Of a stretch of DNA of 64,000 bases, positions 35,149 to 45,872 are shown piece by piece. The notes beneath the pieces are model-generated. The model searched no databases and had not been told where the DNA came from. It was given only the letters and a program-made list of their open reading frames with translations. This stretch comes from Mixophyes australis (Eukaryota > Chordata > Amphibia > Anura > Limnodynastidae): NCBI GenBank assembly GCA_036250195.1, contig JAVHZZ010000008.1, positions 16,497,434 through 16,561,433 on the forward strand, in the 5' to 3' direction. Position 1 is the first letter of the stretch. Each line of letters starts with the position of its first letter. The translations under genes were made by a program, and so were the position numbers.

Positions 35149-37410
35149 CTATGCACCCTTCCACAAATCATGGCACAGCCCCAAAGATAGGCACAGTTCA
35201 CCCCTTTATCATAATATCGCTCCGCAGAATGAAGTCTTGTTTTTGCGCTGTTCCGCAAAACTAATATACCCCAGCGCACCCACTCCGTACTTCACTAAGA
35301 ACTCCCCCAATACTAAAGTTGGCCATGAACACTACAACATTACTGCCAATATCTAGCAATTCACCTAACTAAAACCGTGTTCAGTAATAATCCAATCAGA
35401 ATCAATTGATTATGACCAAGCATGTTGTTAAATCCAGCGAAGAGGAGATGAACACAAACAGCCTGAATTTATCCAACGTCCAACCTGGGCATGGGACTAC
35501 CGATCACTACCAATTTGCGTCACTTTGCAGAGTCATCCTGTGATTCATAGTGATCTTGTGATCCATAGTGATCCTGTCACTCGGCTTCTGTCTGGTCACA
35601 GTGGTCACAATAAAATCAATTTGATAAATTTGTTGCTGTTAATTTATAGCTCCAATCAATGCTGCACCGCTAAGACCTCATCTCAGGTGGTACCACACCC
35701 AGGGTTTTATCCGTATCTCACCTTCCTAACCGAGAACCACCGGTGCAGTAGTAAGTGAGGGATAAAGCAGAGGGGACTGGTGACACCGTCTGCTAATCAC
35801 TGTACCGCCATGACGGACAACGAGAGGGAAAAGTACATGTATAATTCTCTCCTTTCACCATATCAGTCATCTGTAGTAAATGACTCGTGACCGGAACTAC
35901 CAGAGGAGTGCCACTAGGGGGCGCACACTTGTTGCTACAGTTAGAACAGTTGCCCTTGATAGGATTTACTTTAGAACCATGGCATTTTTTTGCCACAAAC
36001 ACAAGCCAACCAACAAGAAGTAAACTTTCATTAACTGGTGCTGGACTAACCAAAGCTAAAGTCTGGCTACACGAGAGTAACTTGACATTTGTGGGCCATA
36101 TGCCAAAATTTTGTTCAGGACCCCATGTACTTTCCCAATGGTAACAAACTTACATATACACATGGGGCTTTGGCACTGAAAGTTGGCCCCCATCAGCTGT
36201 GGGTCCCAAAACAGCTGCACCCCCGGCAGTTAAGCTTGTGTCTTGTTGGTTGCTATGGGTTACAGCAAAGCACCAGGGAAATAAACGAATTGTAATTCTA
36301 TTTCAGCCAGAACTGACAGGGTTAACTGTGATGTATAATAAGCATATCAGGTGCCTCGTATATTTAAGGCCACAAGAGCGCTATAAAATAAACATTACTC
36401 CAGCAGCACCACAATTAATTAATCATTAACATAGCAGCTTGATATTGAACACTGTGCACACATAAAACAGGCCTTCAGGGATGTACCTGATAAGCATATC
36501 ACAGAACCATCGCTGTCCAGTTAAAGGGGCCGACCCTCCTATGGGCAAGCAAGCCTCAAAGGGAATAAACGATTAAGGAAAATATGTTTCCTGAAGATCT
36601 GTTTCCTGGGGAAAATGTTGGTGTTTTTATTTTAATAGTGATATGTGTTTGATCTTCTGTGCTCTCTCCGCTGTTACCTGTGAAATAGATCCTTCTTGTA
36701 GCCTCGCTCATGACTACTGAACGTACTGCGGTGAAAGTGGGATTTAATCCAACGAGAGATCCAGGAAAAACAGAAACGGAACAGTCACGAGAGTAACACA
36801 GAATAAAGAGCCCAGCTATCTCATTAAACCATTAAACATTTAAGATGTTATTTCAATTTACCTGGGTGTCTCTCGATCGCAGGCGTCCGATTTCCTACAT
36901 CAAAAGCAAAACATGCTTTAATATTATTAATTTGCATTGATCTGCTCACTAGCGCTGCTATTAGCAAACCAAAGCCCTTAGAAGAATAATGGAAGAATTT
37001 GTTTGGATGTTTGAATACCCAGAGTGAACCCTCCCAATGTACTTCTGAGCGATGAGTAGTTAATTTGGGGGTGCAATTCATATTTCATGGTCTTTGTTGA
37101 CTTTGGGAATGTAATGCAGTGTATGCTCACTTGTGAGACTTTTAAATGTAGTTTTTTAAAACTATACAGATAAGCTGTATAAAATAGTGAAAATGTTGAA
37201 TTTAGTTTGGATAGATATTTCCTTTAAATTTGCATATACACATTTTTCCCATAGCCACACTAAGGGTTATATATTAACACTGTATGTAAGAGCAAATTTG
37301 CATAAGACATAGCAACCAATTATTATTTGTTGTTTAGCTGAATGATAGGTTATGATTTGCAAATTTGCAATGTTAGTTAATAACCCTCAATATCTAGTTT
37401 TTAATATCCC
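35149..37410. other. Mostly unique non-coding stretch
   Basis: No gene or repeat family is recognised. It contains the CTCF-like site at 35908-35926. Short open frames of 68 to 86 codons are scattered on both strands without domain features. Confidence 0.35.
35908..35926 (+). promoter_or_regulatory. Strong CTCF-like binding site
   Basis: The stretch TGCCACTAGGGGGCGCAC matches the vertebrate CTCF core (CCAC-C/T-AGGGGGCGC) at nearly every informative base. It lies in unique-looking DNA, not in a repeat seen elsewhere in the window. CTCF sites anchor chromatin loops and insulators; occupancy cannot be read from sequence. On this strand the core points rightward. Confidence 0.6.
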
Positions 37411-37670
37411 ACGTGTGGAGTTTGTATGTTCTCCTCGTGTTTGCGGATGCTCCAGTTGACTCCCACACTCCAAAAACATACTGGTAGGTTAATTGGCTGC
37501 TATCAAAATTGACCCTAGTCTCTCTCTCTCTGTCTGTGTGTGTGTGTGTGTGTTAGGGAATTTAGACTGTAAGCTCCAATGGGACAGGGACTGATTTGAA
37601 TGAGTTCTCTGTACAGCGCTGCGGAATTAGTGGCGCTATATAAATAAATAGTGATGATGATGATGATGAT
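37411..37670 (+). mobile_element. V-SINE-like element, head missing
   Basis: It begins within the centre at ACGTGTGGAGTTTGTATGTT and lacks the tRNA-like head, as expected of 5' truncation. The remainder is intact to the GATGATGATGATGATGAT tail. Confidence 0.9.
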
Positions 37671-38021
37671 CTGTATGTTGGATCTTTACTTGTGATCGAG
37701 GAGCATCCTGTACGCACGGGTCGTGCAAACCGAATTTTATGGAAAGTAGTTGTTAAAATCATGCTCCATTTGGGGCCTGGTTTAGAATTTCGTGAAAGTG
37801 CATTCACGCTTTCTAAAGATGCATTTCTGTACGAAATTGGTGCACTGCGCCGAGCACAACTTGCATCCATATTTAGAGCTGCAAATATCTTGCATCAATG
37901 TGGAAGCTCATTGCAGTTCAAACGAGCACATGCAAGCTAAGCACACTCCTTTGGGATACTTTGTTTTTCTTTGTACAGAGCAGTAATTTCTAAGATGCCC
38001 TTGTCCAGATCTGTCTTAGAC

Positions 38022-38473
38022 TAAGGCTGAGTACACACTATGCAAAATTTCTCCCGATGCGATATCCTTCATGATTTTACCAATGATTGAAATAAAATAA
38101 AATAAATCCCGATCGGCATGCCGATTCATGTGCACACACTATACATGTTTTACACGGTTTCCTGATTTACTTTCAGATCTGTGCTCTTCATCTGCCATAA
38201 GCATCGGCTGAAATGATGGTGACTCTGCACACTCCATAGAGATCTATGGACACTGCCGGTGCTGAGCGCTTACACACTGCAGGATTGGAACGACATTGTT
38301 CCATAGTTGAACGAGATTTTTAGTCTAGTTTAGAAATCGAATTAAACTATACAATGTGCTTTGGAACGGTAATCGTTCATCTGTGCAGTGTACACACTAA
38401 TGCGATATGGGGCCAAACAGTCATTTATCGTGTGATTGTCCCAATAATGGGCTGTAGTGTGTACCCAGCCTTA
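38022..38473 (+). mobile_element. Harbinger-like non-autonomous MITE, copy 2
   Basis: The element is 38025-38470, 446 bp, exactly the length of copy 1. It starts GGCTGAGTACACACTA and ends TAGTGTGTACCCAGCC. Flanks are TAA and TTA, both fitting TWA. Ends and interior landmarks (GCGATATCCTTCATGATTTTACCAA-type, CTCCATAGAGATCTATGG) agree with copy 1. Confidence 0.75.
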
Positions 38474-38971
38474 TATACTGAACAAAGACCTGAATTTAGA
38501 GAGTCCTGTATTGTTCTCTGTACAGTCAGTGGTCTCTATGTGCCTACATTTGATATTTCATTTCTCGTTCATGGCTCTAGTAGACTAACTCTATCTCTAC
38601 TTAGACTAACAATGTGCTTGTTCCCTATTTTAATTGTTCCCTTCATCTTTTATTCCAAACACGAATCATTGGATATTTTCATTGTCTCATTACTCTTTTG
38701 ATTCATATCATCCTGCATCTATTCCTCCAATACAACACTTCACTTTAGTAATTAGGCATCAAATATCTCAAAACACAACCTCAGTCTATCCTAATGCTGG
38801 TCCCACATGGACTGATCCTGCTGCTCGGACTGAGCACTGAACGTCATGGTCAATTTCCAGTTTGGCCACGTATTTAGGTCTCCAAACTGGACAAATCTGG
38901 CTGCTCAACGTTGAAGCCAGATCAGCTGACAAGGTGACCTGTTAGCATGGTCTGACCATGAAGTCCACAGC
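38474..38971. other. Non-coding stretch, no gene seen
   Basis: A 115-codon open frame starting in the MITE runs to 38701; its composition is phenylalanine/leucine-rich and it has no domain. No repeat is recognised. Confidence 0.4.
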
Positions 38972-39448
38972 AATAGACAAACCGATGGGGGGTTTCCTAG
39001 TGCCTGGAAACCCCCCTCCCAGCCTGGGGTACTGTATACTTGAGGTGGCTGGACCCTGCCTCAGGACCAGCCACTTTGCAGATTGTGTGCAGATCGTTTT
39101 GGTCTGCACTGTTCACAGCCATCTCTCCCTAACAATTATTGGAAGCAGCAAGAACAGGTAGGAGAGAGCAGGAGAGTCTGCCAACTGTTCTGACACACTC
39201 AGTCAGGACCTTGTCCTGATTGTAGGGACAGTTGGGAGGTATGTCCCGCTTCACACGGCTCTGCTCGTAAAGGGAGAGCTGCGTGCACCTAACAGTAGTG
39301 CACGCAGCATTGCCCATGTATATGATGTGGATAGGAATAGTTGGAGAGCAGCCAAGCACTGTCTAAAATTATAGCTACGTCCTGAAGCATGCTGGCCACG
39401 CCCATTGGCGTTGTGGAATGTAAACCCCTCCCTACAAATCCTGCGGTT
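38972..39448 (-). mobile_element. hAT-like element (CAGGGGCAAACG family), copy 3, composite
   Basis: It starts near GACAAACCGATGGGGGGTTT and ends at CTACAAATCCTGCGG, short of the expected terminus. Landmarks CTTGAGGTGGCTGGACCCTG and GCTGCGTGCACCTAACAGT match the other copies. About 39120-39250 carries the same extra motif (GACAGTTGGGAGGTATGTCC) as the copy at 20650. Confidence 0.7.
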
Positions 39449-39528
39449 ATTTATCACCCGTAGTATAGGATATTTTGGTTGTTTTAACGCCATGTACATG
39501 CTGATGTTGGGTCCGTATGATAATACTA

Positions 39529-39706
39529 GAGGTATATATTTACTAAACTGCAGGTTTGAAAAAGTGGAGATGTTGCCTATAGCAACCAATCGGATTCGAG
39601 TTATCATTTATTTAATACATTCTACAAAATGACAGCTAGAATCTGATTGGTTGCTATAGGCAACATCTCCACTTTGTCAAACCCGCAGCTTAGTAAATAT
39701 ACCCCC
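39529..39706. mobile_element. Foldback MITE, CCAATCAGATTCTAG family
   Basis: The arms are GGTATATATTTACTAAACTG...TTGCCTATAGCAACCAATC and the complement ending TAGTAAATATACCCCC. TAG sits just outside both edges. Closely similar to 33888-34063. Confidence 0.87.
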
Positions 39707-40501
39707 TAGAGTGCTTTTGCGTCCAGCTTAACTCCTATCCTTAACTGCGCTCCTGAGAATATCTCTCTTTTTAGAACATCTGTGGCTAAAATACAAACAA
39801 AAGACAAATCATAGTCAAAATATATGTTGCATATGTTGTGTAAGTCACATAATTAGTCTCATAAATTAACAGCAATTTATCCAACAAAGAAGAAGTTGGT
39901 TTTGGGCATTATTTTTGTTTGGTTGTTTTGCATATTTACTGATACATCATCTTCAAATTAGATCTGATTGTTATTGATGTGTCGGCTTATGAAGAGTGGG
40001 CGTACGAAATCAAAACATTAAATCTAATTACAACCTGACAAGTTATATTAAGGAATTAGGCAGGACTTCTTTATTTATATTTTACTTATTTTAAAGTGTA
40101 AAATTGTATTTTGAGTCTAGTCTTCCTCACTCTAGCTTTGTTCAAATGACTAGCGTAAGTCACTGACCCAGTACTGATGATATAATCACTCTAACAAATC
40201 TATTTATTTTTTTAATCCAGCAAACTAGTGAAGTTCCAAATGGAATTTTCACTGTGATAGTCCTTTCTACCTTGGTCATTTCTACCTTTTCCTGCTATAC
40301 AGATGTTTCGACAAGTGCACATTAGACACACTGCTGGATGTCATGACGTGTAAGAATGGGATCCCAGGACCTGTGCACCCTTGCCTTCACTGCTGAGCTT
40401 CTGTGCAGTTTGAACAGGTCTGTGGTTCCTCCTTAACCACAGGCCAAGCTGCTATCTCTGCAGCCTTTACTGCATTACGTCTATGTTGTGTCCTAATGCT
40501 C
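39707..40501. other. Non-coding stretch, no gene seen
   Basis: AT-rich; no repeat or exon recognised. Confidence 0.4.
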
Positions 40502-40772
40502 CTCTCCTTCAGGGGCGGATCTAGACAACTGCTTTACCCTTTTAGGGAGGGGCGATTTAGGCCCCGCCCCCTTTCTGACATCCAAGGCTGCCGGCGGCTG
40601 CACACTATGTGCAGGTCCGCTCGGCAGTGACAGTGTGCTGCCCGGCTGCTCTGATTGTGTTTAAAACACAATCAGTGCAGCCGGGCAGCACACTGTCACT
40701 GCTGAACGGACCTGCACAGTGTGCAGCTGTCGGCAGCAAGCCCCCCCCACTGGATCCGCCACTGCTCTCCTT
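40502..40772. mobile_element. Palindromic hAT-like element with perfect 8-bp TSD CTCTCCTT
   Basis: The element is 40510-40764 (255 bp), starting CAGGGGCGGATCTAG and ending CTGGATCCGCCACTG. CTCTCCTT flanks it at 40502-40509 and 40765-40772. Most of the interior is an inverted repeat of about 70 bp per arm, centred near 40664 (GATTGTGTTTAAAACACAATC), containing GTGACAGTGTGCTGCCCGGC. It is non-coding. Confidence 0.9.
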
Positions 40773-40960
40773 GTATGACACAGATCCTGCCTTGTTTCTG
40801 TTCTGTATCAGACTGTACTATCATCTATTTCTGTTTGTGTGTATTATTTTGTTCTCTTATTTATCCATATGTCTGTATTAGTATCCTTTATTCTTTGTTC
40901 CCAACTTTGTCACTGTACAGCCCTATGTTGTATTAACTTTAGTTGTGCTATTAAAGACCA

Positions 40961-41126
40961 GGGGGGAATTTGTCAAGCTACGGGTTTGAAAAGGTGGAGA
41001 TGTTGCCTATAGCAACCAATCAGATTCTAGCTGTCATTTTGTAGAATGTACTAAATAAATGATAACTTGAATCTGATTGGTTTCTGTAGGCAACATCTCA
41101 AACTCACAGCTTGATAAATTTGCCCC
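40961..41126. mobile_element. Foldback MITE, CCAATCAGATTCTAG family, loop reversed
   Basis: The arms GGAATTTGTCAAGCTACGGG and CACAGCTTGATAAATTTGCCCC enclose the family interior. Relative to 33888 and 39529 the loop (CATTTTGTAGAATGTACTAA) is in the opposite orientation. The right arm has lost part of the ACTTTTTCAAACCC segment. Confidence 0.83.
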
Positions 41127-41327
41127 ATGTCTATAGGCAACTGAGAGCCAAAGAACCTTTCCTTAAAAAAGTACAAGAACACACCGGGCCTTATGCGTTT
41201 GCGGTAAATCCAGTGTAGAAGTGCGGTTTTATATCTTGCCAAAACCATATTATACGGCGGTAGAGGGGATTTAAAAGGTTTAGAGATAGAAGTGGGGTGT
41301 GTCCTAGGTCAATTGTAAATTGCAGTG

Positions 41328-41330
<3 letters not shown>

Positions 41331-41375
<45 letters not shown>
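41331..41375. repeat. AT dinucleotide microsatellite
   Basis: An uninterrupted (AT)n run of about 45 bp directly borders the next hAT-like copy, hiding any target duplication. Confidence 0.95.
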
Positions 41376-41379
<4 letters not shown>

Positions 41380-41968
41380 ATATTCACTTACAACCTGTGT
41401 TTTGGTTTTGGATCCCTTTTTTTTCTCTAAAATCATATAATGTGGCTCTTTTTTTGTTCTTACATTATTATTAACCTCAATAACATTAATTTGCAGTCAT
41501 TAACAGTCAATTTTTGTCAAGTGACAAGAACACTGCTACCCCTGTTTCTGTGTGAGCAATGGCACTGAGCAATGTCACTGGAGACTGGAGAGTGACAAGA
41601 ACACTGCTACTCCTCCTGTTTCTGTGTGAGCAATGGCACTGAGCTATGTCACTGGAGACTGGAGAGTGACAAGAATACTGCTACCCCTGTTTCCGTGTGA
41701 GCAATGACACTGAGCAATGGCACTGGAGAATGGAGAGTGACAAGAACACTCCTACCCCTGTTTCTGTGTGAGCAATGGCGCTGGATCTCCTGGGGAGGGA
41801 GGTACTTATGGAATCTAAAACCCGCAAGATCCGACAACGCAACATTGACGTTTTGCCTCAATTAAGATCCGAGGACATGCGAAAGTACCGAGCCGGCTCC
41901 CAAGCCTATTCAGATCCCCTAAGTTCGAGTGGGTTCAGTTTTCAGAAACCCGAGCCTGAGCATATCTC
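41374..41968 (+). mobile_element. TAGAGATG hAT-like family, copy B
   Basis: The left end (CAGAGATATTCACTTACAAC), GTTTTGGTTTTGGATCCC, AAAATCATATAATGTGGCTC, about four 71-bp repeat units (41518-41785) and the right segment (CCGCAAGATCCGACAACGCA, GTACCGAGCCGGCTC, CCGAGCCTGAGCATATCTC) occur in the same order as copy C. Small open frames cover the right segment, but no transposase motif is seen. Confidence 0.82.
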
Positions 41969-42109
41969 CTCTTCCTGGTTCTATCTTAGCTTCGGCTGTT
42001 TATTGATTCACTGTCATTGGTCTATGACAACATTGCACCAGTAAAGGTTGCCTCATTTTCCACAATTTTAAATTGTTTCAGTTTCTCCAGAAATAACCTT
42101 TTTCTTCTG

Positions 42110-42266
42110 CATATCATCATCATCATCAACAACATTTATTTATATAGTGCCAGCAAATTCTGTAGCGCTTTACAAATGGGAACAATTATTAAAAAACAAT
42201 ACTGGGTAATACAGATGGAGAGGTAAGAGGGCCCTGCTCGTAAGATTACAATCTATGGGACAATGG
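42110..42266 (-). mobile_element. SINE/LINE 3' end of the second family
   Basis: ATCATCATCATCATCAACAA, TTTATTTATATAGTGCCAGC, GTAGCGCTTTACAAATGGGA, and AGGGCCCTGCTCGTAAGATT in order, read in reverse orientation. Confidence 0.7.
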
Positions 42267-42407
42267 GAGTTTGAAACACAAGGGCACTTGCTACATCATA
42301 TTACACATTGGACCAGCTAGAAACCACATCGGCGGTAATTGAATCTGCCCCATAGTCTGACATTAGATGTTAGACAGAGGCCTTTGACAGAAGATTATAA
42401 TATTTTA

Positions 42408-42580
42408 GGCTTCATTTAGAATTAGGAGTAAAGCAAAAAATGAGCACTTTTATTCCTGTACAAACCATGTTATGATGTAAAGGGGGGAGGGTGGGGGCAA
42501 ATGCTTTTAATACTTTTTGCAAACATGGAAAATACTGTCAGCTTTTGCATGTAGCACACAAATATTGGACAAGTTTATTT
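42408..42580. mobile_element. Fragment of the CTGATTCATTAAGG MITE family
   Basis: TGTACAAACCATGTTATGAT, GCAAATGCTTTTAATACTTT and TAGCACACAAATATTGGAC are diverged family landmarks; neither end is intact. Confidence 0.55.
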
Positions 42581-42900
42581 GTCCGTGATGTACTGCATTT
42601 TATAATTGCCTGTCTTATTAAAACATACCTTTTATCAATACATTTCACATAAGTATCTTTATTTAGGTTTATCACTGTATAATAACAGTAACAAAAGAAA
42701 CAGCAAAATAAGCAGGAAGTATTGAAAAGAAAATGTGTCGAAAGATACTGTGTATTACAATGTACATGCTGTGTGATACTGCTGTTTCTTTGTATTTCAA
42801 ATATATAATATCAATAAAGATTTGTTTCAATATCTGCCCTGGTACTCTGTTATTTTGTATCACTCTATAACATCTCTAAAATAATATTTTGGGAGCAAGC

Positions 42901-42970
42901 AAGCAAAATATTTCACACACAGATCGCAAAATATTTCACACACAGATCACAAAATATTTCACACACAGAT
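42901..42970 (+). repeat. Three tandem 23-bp units
   Basis: GCAAAATATTTCACACACAG plus ATC repeats three times, the last ending GATTACTAC. Confidence 0.9.
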
Positions 42971-43155
42971 TACTACTGCAGTAATCTTCTTATGTTCTCT
43001 GAATCTGTGTCTGTTTACTTGTACCTCCTTGAATCTTCTTGCTGGTTATATATTTTGTCTTTGCCTATCCATACATCATCACATTCCAACCCCCAAATAG
43101 CACCACTCACCAGCCTGGGGAACACGACAGAGAACAGTAATGAACTTTATCTGCT

Positions 43156-43745
43156 TATCCCTACTAGTAAACGCCTCACCAACACCCAAATCTGATGCAT
43201 TAATGCAATTAACAAATTGTCTGATCTCTGTACATGTGTAACACTCAACACAACCTCATTTTGAAAAAACTCTTATTACATTTATGATGTACCTCCATAA
43301 AACCACTTTAATATGTTCTGTGTATAGCAATTCTGTAATCTTGTTTTGTTGATTGATCTATCCTGGAGGTATTGTTGGTTCCCCAGAGTATACAAGGGAG
43401 TGCCAGATTGTGTCTGTATGGAAGAAATGTGATTTTACACTCTGCTTGCTGTCAGAATTAATGCTATCTTATAGGTACTCATGCAAAATGTACAATATTT
43501 CAGATTTAACGTAGAGCCTCCCACACATATAATAACACGTAATTATATAACCTGATGTGAATATAAATATATATTCTGAATGTATTTCCATAAATGCATG
43601 TCTTATTTAATGTCTGAATCTTAGATCGAGCGTACATGTCATATTGTGCGGAAAGTAGAAATGCATTATGCAATGAAAGGTGACTAATTATTTCATTATT
43701 TTATCAATCTGCCACTTAATGAAAAAAAGAACTTCAATCGAATGA
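43156..43745 (+). repeat. Local direct duplication, copy 1
   Basis: It aligns to 44160-44585 in the same orientation with many mismatches and indels. Shared landmarks: GTGTAACACTCAACACAA, CACTTTAATATGTT, TTGTTGATTGAT, GATTTTACACTC, CAATATTTCAGATTTAA, GTAGAGCCTCCCAC and CTGCCACTTAATG. Copy 1 has extra sequence before the last landmark. No open frame is shared. Confidence 0.85.
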
Positions 43746-44159
43746 ATGGGGGAGATTAAAGGTTAACTCCACCCAATAATGTCTTTCTTGCCCATAAAAC
43801 TATAATAAGTTGTATTATTTACAAGAGCAGTGTTTTTGTCTTGTTAATGCCGTTCTGTTATTCTGTTATTATCCCAGCCAGGCAAATTGCTTGTTCCCAT
43901 TAACAATCAGCTTTCCTTTTTCAAAATAGACAACAGCAGGTTGTCAACGCCCCTCCCCTTTACTGATTTATAGCTTTCACTGGTTCAGTGCTAGACAGGA
44001 CTCTTGGTATCAGCAAGTAATTTGTACAGGCATTCTTCTTACAATGAGTGGCCTGCAAACTACATCTCTGTTTTTAGACATTTCCAGCATTCAGAAACTG
44101 TTCTACAGACTATTTTCCCCGATGTGGGGCTCAGAGTTATTTCCCGTTTTACACATTCT

Positions 44160-44585
44160 AGTAAATTCAATTCCTTGCCCAGTCACCCAAAATCTGAAGC
44201 ATTATGACTACTAAATCATTTGCTATACGTGTAACACTCAACACAAATTAACTCAGAAATGTTAATATTGCTTACCTCCCTAAAATCACTTTAATATGTT
44301 GTGTATGTGGCATTTCAGGAATCTAGTTTTGTTGATTGATGTATAGGCGAGGGATAGCGTCTGCGAAGAAGAAATTTGATTTTACACTCAGCTTGCTTTC
44401 AGAACTTAATGCTGTCATATAGGTAGTCATGCAAAATTTTTTACAATATTTCAGATTTAATGTAGAGCCTCCCACGCATATAATAACACATAATTATTTA
44501 ACCTGATATATTCTGCATGTACATCCATAAATCCATGTCTTTTCTACCTGCCACTTAATGGAAAAACCTTAAATGAAGGGCAAGG
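44160..44585 (+). repeat. Local direct duplication, copy 2
   Basis: This is the partner of 43156-43745, about 1 kb downstream. It ends after CTGCCACTTAATGGAAAAAC, lacking the TTAGATCGAGCGTACATGTC segment of copy 1. Confidence 0.85.
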
Positions 44586-45054
44586 TGCAAGGATATCCCC
44601 ACCAAAACGTGTATTTATGTCGCAAGTCTACATGAGGGCCTGAATGAACATGGTAATTGACCCAGTACTGTTTATTGGTTACACATTCAGCGTAATTTTG
44701 AATATGCAAATACATTGTGGATGGGCACCCCTCCCAATTATGAAGCAATTTATATTGTATCTCCAGAACTTAGCGCCTTCACTACACAGTCTGTTAGGCC
44801 ACGAAACTTGATTTGTGTGAAATTTCAACGCAACGTTGCTTGTCTCTACCTGCCGATCAGACTGGCTCCAGCCCGCACTGTGGGGTTTAACTAGCACCCA
44901 GGTCAGGAGAGCTTCCTAGCAGTAATTCAATGACGGATGTGATGTCTCTCTGGTTTTAGTCCATCGGTGGAGCTTTAAATCAGGACAGGAGCCGGAGGGG
45001 CGGTGTCAAAAGTGAATTAAAAATAATAAAACAATCCATATAAGATAAAGTACA

Positions 45055-45203
45055 TGGGCAGCATGGTGATACAGTGGCATTGCTGTCACACAACACTTCG
45101 GCCATGAGTTTGATTCGGACCAGGACACTGTCACTACGGTTTCCTCCCAGAATCCAAAAATATACTAGTAAGTTAATTGGCTTATGACACAATGGACATT
45201 GAT

Positions 45204-45248
<45 letters not shown>

Positions 45249-45290
45249 AGGATTTAGCCTGCAAGTTCCAATGGGTAAGGACTGACGCGA
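45055..45290 (+). mobile_element. V-SINE-like element, old and truncated, with a TG microsatellite
   Basis: GGGCAGCATGGTGATACAGTGG begins the head; the B-box-like part, core (ACGGTTTCCTCCCAGAATCC) and AGTTCCAATGGGTAAGGACTG follow with many changes. The 3' tail is missing. A TG run at 45204-45246 sits where other copies have a short TG tract. Confidence 0.78.
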
Positions 45291-45338
45291 AAAAATCCAT
45301 CCAGTGGATGACCACAAGGAGCTGGCTTGACTAGAGGA

Positions 45339-45872
45339 CAGAGGGGCTTCTGTCCCCACCCTCCAGGCCAGTCCCATGGGTTGGGTACGCTTGACCAATG
45401 AGGAAAAATCCGACATCGACAAGCCCTACAAATAATATCCGAATTTCTGCAAAACCGATTGGAAAATAAACAGACTTACCTTGAAGCCGACAAAGCGGCA
45501 ATGCCGAGTCAAGTGTCTAAACACTTAACCTTAGGGGTCCCCACATTGCCGCTTTAAATTTCTATTGACAGACGTCGCGATGACGTCAGGCTGCACTGCC
45601 GAACACTTGTCCAATCGGAATAACTTGCTGTCAGCATGGTGATCCAATCGGAGATCTCCAGCGTTGGCTTCAAGGTAAGTCTGTTTATTTTCCAATCGGT
45701 TTTGCAGAAATTTGGATTATCTTTGTAGGGCTTGTCGATGTCGGATTAGTGGTCATTGGGCTACCTGTATTTTTTTATTTTTTTTTAAACGTTCCTAATA
45801 GGCTGCTGAGCCAAGTCTCAAACCCCCCCCCCCCCCCCCCCCCCGGGCTAAATTTTGCCAGGTTAGCCCCTG
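45339..45872 (-). mobile_element. hAT-like element (TTTTAGCCCGGGG family) split by a MITE
   Basis: The outer parts, 45339-45406 and 45748-45872, match the family at 24241 and 54480 in reverse orientation: CAGAGGGGCTTCTGTCCCC, GGCCAGTCCCATGG, then TTCCTAATAGGCTGCTGAG, a C-run of over 20 bases, CGGGCTAAATTTTGCC and GTTAGCCCCTG. No matching 8-bp flanks were found. Confidence 0.7.
45407..45747. mobile_element. Long-TIR MITE nested in the hAT-like element
   Basis: Inverted ends of about 82 bp: AATCCGACATCGACAAGCCC...AACAGACTTACCTTGAAGCC at the left and the complement at 45665-45747, with few differences. The interior holds GACGTCGCGATGACGTCAGG and CAATGCCG/CATTGCCG inverted pieces. Superfamily and duplication size are not resolved. 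Confidence 0.83.

Noticed and set aside
38354..38701. 115-codon open frame
   Set aside because: It starts inside the Harbinger-like MITE and runs into AT-rich DNA, with no domain.
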